This document shows, piece after piece, positions 59,358 to 64,000 of a DNA stretch of 64,000 bases (within the stretch, counting starts at the first letter, position 1; each line of letters begins with the position of its first letter). This stretch comes from Chloroflexota bacterium (lineage in GTDB: Bacteria > Chloroflexota > Anaerolineae > J036 > Brachytrichaceae), in assembly GCA_025354985.1 (NCBI GenBank), contig JANXLU010000042.1:62001-126000 (forward strand), written 5' to 3'. Below the pieces are notes generated by a model. The model saw only the letters and a list, made by a program, of their open reading frames with translations, did not search any database and had not been told where the DNA came from. Position numbers and translations under genes: made by a program.

Positions 59358-60185
59358 TCACTTTACGTATTTCTCGATGATTGGCGCAAGCAGTCCGCCG
59401 CCGCCATTTTTGGCCAGGTTGCCGCCGTCCATCGGGACAATGACGCCCGTGATCCAATCCGCCGAATCGGAGGCCAGCCAAACAGCCAGACCCTTGATGT
59501 CGTCCGGTTGGCCAAATCGACCGCGCGGCAAACCATGCAAAAAGCTGTCCCGCAGATACGGATCGTTCTCCATGCGTTTTTCAAGCCCGCCGCTGCCCAG
59601 CGTCTGGGCTGGCAGGATGGCGTTGACCCGCACGCCGCGCCCGGCCCATTCCGTGCTCAGCTCCTTGGTCATGTGAATGACGGATGCCATGGCCATTCCG
59701 TAGATGGCCTGCGTGCGCCCAAGCGACGTAACCCCGGCGATCGAGCCGATGCTCATGATGCTGCCCTTGCCCTGCTTTAGCATGCGCCGCCCGGCCAGCT
59801 GGCAGCAGTAAAAGCGGCTAATCACAAGGTTGTGAAAAGTCGTTTGAATGTCTGCAATGGTCATGTCTTCAGCCGGGCCGGCCTTGGCCTCGCCTGCCAC
59901 ATTTCCGAGGATATCGACATGGCCAAATTCGCGGTCGACGGTCTCGAAAACTTTATCAATGTAGTCAAACTGGGTGATGTCTCCGGCGATCGGGATCACC
60001 TTGCGACCCATCTGTGACAGCGTGTGCGCGGTGGCGTCGTTGCCTGCAGCGTTCCTGTCAAGCAGCACCAGGTCGGCGCCGGCTTCTGCGAAGGCAGTGG
60101 CCATGGCGCGGCCCATGCCTTGCGCCGTGCCGGTAACCACGGCGACGCGGCCGGTCAGATCAAACATTTTCATTTGGTTCATCAT
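59358..60185 (-). CDS. Atypical short-chain dehydrogenase lacking the catalytic lysine
   Basis: A 275-aa SDR-fold protein with an intact cofactor motif (VVTGTAQGMGRAMA) and catalytic Ser (IGSIAGVTS). The Tyr strip reads AIYGMAMASVIHMTK, so Met stands where the YxxxK lysine should be; the codon was checked as ATG on the minus strand. The N-terminal strand ILGNVAGEA also departs from the usual NNAG. The protein may bind NAD(P) without normal SDR chemistry or use another residue. Starts at 60185 or 60173 are possible; AAGGA abuts the first ATG. Confidence 0.88.
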   Translation of the reverse strand: MMNQMKMFDLTGRVAVVTGTAQGMGRAMATAFAEAGADLVLLDRNAAGNDATAHTLSQMGRKVIPIAGDITQFDYIDKVFETVDREFGHVDILGNVAGEAKAGPAEDMTIADIQTTFHNLVISRFYCCQLAGRRMLKQGKGSIMSIGSIAGVTSLGRTQAIYGMAMASVIHMTKELSTEWAGRGVRVNAILPAQTLGSGGLEKRMENDPYLRDSFLHGLPRGRFGQPDDIKGLAVWLASDSADWITGVIVPMDGGNLAKNGGGGLLAPIIEKYVK

Positions 60186-60222
60186 TCCTTTGCACTAATA
60201 TTTGCATGGTCACAGACGCCAA

Positions 60223-61269
60223 TTACGTCTGTCGCATATTGGGTTGAAATGCGAATCTGGGCGTTACACCCGGGTTCACGATATTTTCTTCGAGCGGCCA
60301 TTGACCGTTCAACACGTCGATAAGGTTTTGGATGCCGACATCCATCATGTCGAACTTTGCCTGCGCGGATCCCCCCGCCACATGCGGAGTCAAAATGACA
60401 TTGGCGCGACCAGCCAGAGGGTGCACGGGTGGCGGGATATGATCGACGAAGATATCAATCTCCCCAAAGGTGTCTATCCCGGCGCCACCCAGATGACCGG
60501 ACTCCAGGGCATTCTTGAGTGCAAATTCGTCGATCAGCTTGCCGCGTGATGTGTTGATCACGTAGGCACCAGGTTTCATCTTTGCCATGGCCTCAGCGTC
60601 AATCATGTGGTGGGTGACCCTGGTCAACGGCACATGAAGCGATACATAGTCTGATTCACCCAGAACCGTGTCAAGGTCGGTCATTGTGACCCCCAGTTCA
60701 TCCGCATCAAGAGTGGATGCGCTCTTGTTGTTTCGACAAGCCAATACCCTGGTGCCAAACCCGCGTGCCCGCCGCGCCGTGTGCACCGCGCTCCGGCCGA
60801 ATCCAATCAATCCAAGTGTCACCGTGCTCATCCGTGGAATGGTGGCCGTCGCTTGCCTGGCCACGCTGAGCTCGCCATCGACCATGGATTGCTGCATGAC
60901 GGCCAGCTTGCGGTTCAACGAGAGCATCATGGCCATCACGTGATCGGCCATCTCTTCAACGCAAAAGAAAGGGGTGTTCATCACCACAATACCGCGCTCG
61001 GTGGCGCGGGACACGTCAATCTTGTCGGTGCCGGTGCCAAAACGCGCGATGGCGCGACACTTGTCCAGTGCATCGATGACGGTTCGTGGCATTGGCGTGC
61101 CGATGACGGAAACGATGTCCGCGTCCCGAACCTTTGCCGCAATTGCTTCGGGATCAAGGTCATGGACTTCGTGCATCGCGAGGCCCGTGGCGGCATATTT
61201 TTTGCGTTCATAGTCGCCTGGTTCGAAAATTTGCGCGGTAAGGCGGACGATTTTGAATTGCGAATACAT
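60223..61269 (-). CDS. D-isomer-specific 2-hydroxyacid dehydrogenase
   Basis: A 348-aa NAD(P)-dependent dehydrogenase of the 2-hydroxyacid (PGDH-like) family. The nucleotide strip is TLGLIGFGRSAVHTARRARG, and the catalytic Arg, Glu and His are in INTSRGKLIDE, AGIDTFGEID and LTPHVAGGSAQAK. Residues 71-84 (PMPRTVIDALDKCR) lead into the substrate domain typical of the family. It converts a 2-hydroxy acid and a 2-oxo acid into each other; the substrate is unknown. It lies 6 bases after the MalG-type gene. Confidence 0.93.
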   Translation of the reverse strand: MYSQFKIVRLTAQIFEPGDYERKKYAATGLAMHEVHDLDPEAIAAKVRDADIVSVIGTPMPRTVIDALDKCRAIARFGTGTDKIDVSRATERGIVVMNTPFFCVEEMADHVMAMMLSLNRKLAVMQQSMVDGELSVARQATATIPRMSTVTLGLIGFGRSAVHTARRARGFGTRVLACRNNKSASTLDADELGVTMTDLDTVLGESDYVSLHVPLTRVTHHMIDAEAMAKMKPGAYVINTSRGKLIDEFALKNALESGHLGGAGIDTFGEIDIFVDHIPPPVHPLAGRANVILTPHVAGGSAQAKFDMMDVGIQNLIDVLNGQWPLEENIVNPGVTPRFAFQPNMRQT

Positions 61270-61275
61270 AACGGC

Positions 61276-62127
61276 TTAGCCCTTGGTTGCCCCGGCCGTG
61301 ATCCCGCTAACGAAGCGGTCGGTGAACATGACGTATAGCAGGGCGATAGGCAGCGACGCCAATGTGGCGGCGGCCATCATCGGACCATAAATGAGGAAAT
61401 CGCCGGCCGTGAATGCGCCAAGGACGCCTGATGTCAACATCCTGTTCGCCTCGCCGTTTACAAATGCGATCGAATACAAGAGTTCGTTCCACGAAGCGGT
61501 GAATGCGAAGATCCCCGCGGTAATGATCCCGGGCATCGCCATCGGCAGGGTGATACGGACGATGGCACCGATTCGGCTCGCTCCGTCCACCTGGGCGCAT
61601 TCCTCGGGCTCGCGCGGGACATTGGTGAAGTAGCCGCTCAACAGCCAGGTTGCAAACGGAATGAGAAAAGTTGGATAGGTGAGATACAGCGAGGAAATCT
61701 GGCCAAGGATGCCAATATCGCGCAAGATCAGGGCCAGAGGCACAAATAGAAAGCCGCGCGGCGCAAGATACGTGACGAAGATCAGAGTACCTGCAAGCGC
61801 CGCGCCGCGAAAGCGCAGGCGGGCGATTGCAAAGCCGGCCATCACCGAGATGCCGGTTGAAATGACCGTCGAAATGAGAGACACCGAAAATGTGTTGGCA
61901 AACCAGGTGAAATAACCCCTCTTGGTGAGCACGAGATCATAGTTTGATAGGGACGGGCGTTCCGGGATAAGGAAATTCCCGGTGAAGTTGTAGACGTCAT
62001 TTTCGCTCTTGAGCGAGGTCACGAATCCCCAGTAGAACGGGAACAATAGAAATAACAGGACCGCGCCTAACAGCAAATAGAAGGGCAGCGCCTTGAGCGC
62101 CTTTCGGACGGCTGGATTTGTAGTCAT
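61276..62127 (-). CDS. Sugar ABC importer permease, MalG/UgpE type
   Basis: A 283-aa membrane subunit of a CUT1-type importer for sugars, oligosaccharides or polyols. The first helix is LPFYLLLGAVLLFLLFPFYW; the EAA-type loop is EPEECAQVDGASRIGAIVRI, which meets the ATPase. No ATP-binding gene is visible nearby; CUT1 systems often share a MsmK/MalK ATPase encoded elsewhere, and one could also lie past the right edge. It follows the MalF-type gene by 1 base. Confidence 0.94.
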   Translation of the reverse strand: MTTNPAVRKALKALPFYLLLGAVLLFLLFPFYWGFVTSLKSENDVYNFTGNFLIPERPSLSNYDLVLTKRGYFTWFANTFSVSLISTVISTGISVMAGFAIARLRFRGAALAGTLIFVTYLAPRGFLFVPLALILRDIGILGQISSLYLTYPTFLIPFATWLLSGYFTNVPREPEECAQVDGASRIGAIVRITLPMAMPGIITAGIFAFTASWNELLYSIAFVNGEANRMLTSGVLGAFTAGDFLIYGPMMAAATLASLPIALLYVMFTDRFVSGITAGATKG

Positions 62128-62128
62128 G

Positions 62129-63058
62129 CTAGTCGTTTTGCTGCCGTCGGCGCACCATAATCAGGGACGCAACGATCAAGGCCGTCAATAGCGGGAACAT
62201 GGTCATGGTCACCGCTGCTCCGAGCCCGATACGACCCGAACCAAAGGTTAACTGGTAGGAGAGCAAGGAGAACAGCGATGTTGCATCGTTTGGCCCCCCA
62301 CGCGTCAGGAGGAAGGGAAGGTCGAAATCGCCAATCGTCCCAATGGTCGAAATTAGTACGACGACCATCACAATTGGTTGGATGATGGGAAACGTCACCC
62401 TCCAGAAGGCTACCCAGGGCGACGCCCCATCAATCTTGGCGGCTTCCAAAATCTCGACTGAGACGCCCTGGATCGCGGCCAGGAACGTGATGCCAAAGAA
62501 GGGCAGGCCACGCCAGATGTTGATCCCGATGAGCGACGCCATGGCAAATCGTTCGTCCCTCAGGAATGGAAGGTTTTCCGAGAAAATGTGCAGTTTCTCC
62601 ACCAGAATGATATTTGCGACACTGAATCCCGGAGCCAGGATCCATTGCCAGATCATGGTGCTGAACACCGTGGGCATGATCCAGGGCAGGAGCATCAAGG
62701 CCTTCACATAGCGCTGCCCGACGAAGGGACGGTTCAGGATTGAGGCCAGGCCCAGGCCCCCCAGGAACTTCAGGGCCAGGGCGAACACGGTATATACGAT
62801 GGAATTGATGACCGTCCGCCCATAGGGACCATAGCTAAAGAGCTTTTGGAAATTCTCAAGACCGGTAAAGTTTGCAGGGCCGCCGGACTCCTTGTCCGTG
62901 AAGCTGAGATACACGGCGTATACAAACGGATAGGCCATCATCACGATCAGGAAAATGAAGCCGGGGCTGAGCAGGATGGGTCCGAGGGTGCTTTCCCGGT
63001 AGAAGAGACGGGAAACAAATGCGCCGGTGGTTCGGTTTTGGGAACTTGGCGATGCCAT
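62129..63058 (-). CDS. Sugar ABC importer permease, MalF/UgpA type
   Basis: A 309-aa partner permease. The early helix is LLSPGFIFLIVMMAYPFVYA, and the EAA loop VEILEAAKIDGASPWVAFWR is well conserved. It is the first membrane gene after the binding-protein gene, separated from it by an 84-base gap with a strong hairpin. Confidence 0.94.
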   Translation of the reverse strand: MASPSSQNRTTGAFVSRLFYRESTLGPILLSPGFIFLIVMMAYPFVYAVYLSFTDKESGGPANFTGLENFQKLFSYGPYGRTVINSIVYTVFALALKFLGGLGLASILNRPFVGQRYVKALMLLPWIMPTVFSTMIWQWILAPGFSVANIILVEKLHIFSENLPFLRDERFAMASLIGINIWRGLPFFGITFLAAIQGVSVEILEAAKIDGASPWVAFWRVTFPIIQPIVMVVVLISTIGTIGDFDLPFLLTRGGPNDATSLFSLLSYQLTFGSGRIGLGAAVTMTMFPLLTALIVASLIMVRRRQQND

Positions 63059-63095
63059 AGGTGGAACTCAGGCGAGATCGCGGTGTCGATAAGAG

Positions 63096-63125
63096 TCAGG
63101 CATCCGGGCGCGCCCGGATGCCTGA
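63096..63125 (-). promoter_or_regulatory. Perfect intergenic hairpin between binding-protein and permease genes
   Basis: TCAGGCATCCGGGCG (63096-63110) is directly followed by its exact complement CGCCCGGATGCCTGA (63111-63125), a 30-base palindrome. Its distance from the binding-protein stop (63143) is 17 bases. The GC-rich stem is not followed by a T run, so it is better seen as an mRNA-stabilising or attenuating stem than as a full terminator (inference). Confidence 0.75.
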
Positions 63126-63142
63126 TCAACGCGGACTGCGGA

Positions 63143-64000
63143 TTAAGCCAGCACTTTTAGATCAGAGATGTCCTTCAACGCGCCATCCAGGGCCTTGCGG
63201 GGATCTCCGGAGGTTGCGGCTGCGGCGAACATCTTGCCCACCACGAGCTTTGTCTGCATCAGGCTCGACAACTTGCTCTGGTTCTTAAGGTTATAGCCGG
63301 CCGGCAGCGCCAGCTTGAACATTTCCTTGGCGATGGCGAGCTTTGGATCACTCGGCCAGATCGGCTCAGTCTCGTACTTCGGCAGCACCGGCAGGATGTA
63401 TCCCTGACCGGCCTGATAGAACTTGCTCAAATTCTTGATCGCAAAGAAATCCCGGATGTAGGCCTTTGCGGCATCCAAGTTGGCACCCGTGGTCTTATTC
63501 AGAATTCCCCACCAAGGCAGCGTGCATGCGCCGAAGCGGCCGGCCGGGCCCTTTGGCGGAACTGCATGGTTCATGCCCTCAGCGACAGCCGGGAAGTTTT
63601 TCTTGGCCGGAAGATAGATCGTGTTGACGTTGGCGGTCAGCGAGATCTTGCCCTGATTGAAGGCCGTGTTGTTCGCGCCGTCGTCGTAGGCGATTTCATC
63701 GGGGTCGCCGGCTTGCTTGTGGAATTTGATGAAGTAGTCGAGGGCGGCCAATGTTTCCTTGCTGTCCAAGGCAATTGAGCCGTCGGGGTTGAATTCCTTG
63801 CCACCAAACGCCCACAGCATGATGTAGGGGGCCGCGTTACCATCGCCGCCTGCTTTGTCGCCCATCGTCCAACCAAACGGGTGACCCGCGGCCTTGAGCT
63901 TGGTGCCCGCCACAAGCAGGTCATCGAAGTTGTCCGGAAATTTGTCGTAACCGGCTTCCTTGAACCAGTCCTGGCGGTAGTTCATAAACCAGTTGTGCTG
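63143..64000 (-). CDS. Sugar ABC importer solute-binding protein (C-terminal part)
   Basis: The visible 285 residues are the C-terminal half of a family 1 (sugar-type) solute-binding protein; the frame remains open to the right edge (reading HNWFMNYRQDW), so the start and signal peptide lie outside the window. An internal Met at 63985 is not the start. Landmarks are MLWAFGGKEFNPDGSIALDS, AFNQGKISLTANVN and PPKGPAGRFGACTLPWWGIL. It belongs with the two MalFG-type permeases. The substrate is expected to be the sugar, sugar acid or polyol that feeds the downstream enzymes. Confidence 0.9.
   Translation of the reverse strand, partial: QHNWFMNYRQDWFKEAGYDKFPDNFDDLLVAGTKLKAAGHPFGWTMGDKAGGDGNAAPYIMLWAFGGKEFNPDGSIALDSKETLAALDYFIKFHKQAGDPDEIAYDDGANNTAFNQGKISLTANVNTIYLPAKKNFPAVAEGMNHAVPPKGPAGRFGACTLPWWGILNKTTGANLDAAKAYIRDFFAIKNLSKFYQAGQGYILPVLPKYETEPIWPSDPKLAIAKEMFKLALPAGYNLKNQSKLSSLMQTKLVVGKMFAAAATSGDPRKALDGALKDISDLKVLA

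Overview
The window looks like a chromosomal segment of an uncultured, GC-rich (roughly 58-60%) heterotroph, most likely from the phylum Chloroflexota. The lineage is inferred from protein style: solute-binding lipoproteins with long Ala/Pro/Thr linkers, an AAA/TPR/BTAD (SARP-like) regulator beside a very large secreted protein, and a TPTATPT linker followed by a terminal LPLVQR tail on that protein. No rRNA, tRNA, CRISPR array, insertion sequence or phage gene was seen.

Layout. 1-5.8 kb (minus): a peptide/nickel-type ABC importer with lipoprotein, two permeases and a fused double ATPase that runs off the left edge. 5.9-9.3 kb: a divergent one-carbon pair, purU (minus) and a dimethylglycine/sarcosine dehydrogenase-type flavoprotein with a GcvT half (plus). 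9.3-16.7 kb: an orphan GAF histidine kinase, a RraA-family aldolase, a ThDP-dependent decarboxylase/synthase-like enzyme, deoC, a LipM-like octanoyltransferase, an amidase and a DUF3592 membrane protein. 16.8-31.6 kb (plus): a 1064-aa STAND/TPR/HEAT/BTAD regulator, a 73-aa protein and a 3790-aa secreted protein. 31.8-37.8 kb: uxuA (minus) opposite a livKHMGF-type importer (plus). 37.8-42.0 kb (minus): a secreted multimodular GH13 amylase/pullulanase. 42.4-43.7 kb: an ArsR/SRPBCC/VOC operon. 43.8-46.0 kb: a PEP-mutase/isocitrate-lyase-like enzyme opposite a metallo-hydrolase/TetR pair. 46.0-51.7 kb (minus): a TetR-controlled MacAB-like exporter plus a GNAT enzyme. 51.8-64 kb (minus): a 13-gene sugar-acid or polyol uptake and catabolism operon that continues past the right edge.

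How it works together. Most of the window concerns the import and oxidation of plant- or detritus-derived compounds: peptides, methylated amines, starch, hexuronates and related sugar acids. The right-hand operon joins a MalFG-type importer to a KduD-like dehydrogenase, two other short-chain dehydrogenases, a 2-hydroxyacid dehydrogenase, a RraA aldolase, two Ldh_2 oxidoreductases, a fumarylacetoacetase-fold hydrolase, an HpaI-type aldolase and an FGGY kinase. That is the gene content expected for a 2-keto-3-deoxy sugar-acid route ending in aldol or hydrolytic cleavage.

Regulation. Eight genes, nearly all between 6 and 20 kb, have a TANNNT-like -10 element 6-7 bases before the start codon and no Shine-Dalgarno site, so leaderless mRNAs appear common. 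Other genes have clear Shine-Dalgarno sites. Palindromic operators lie next to the ArsR gene and both TetR-controlled units. In two importers a strong hairpin separates the binding-protein gene from the first permease gene. The most unusual part is the 15-kb regulator/small protein/giant protein block, in which an alpha-toroid domain carrying a CxxCH motif is split by three large tandem repeats.
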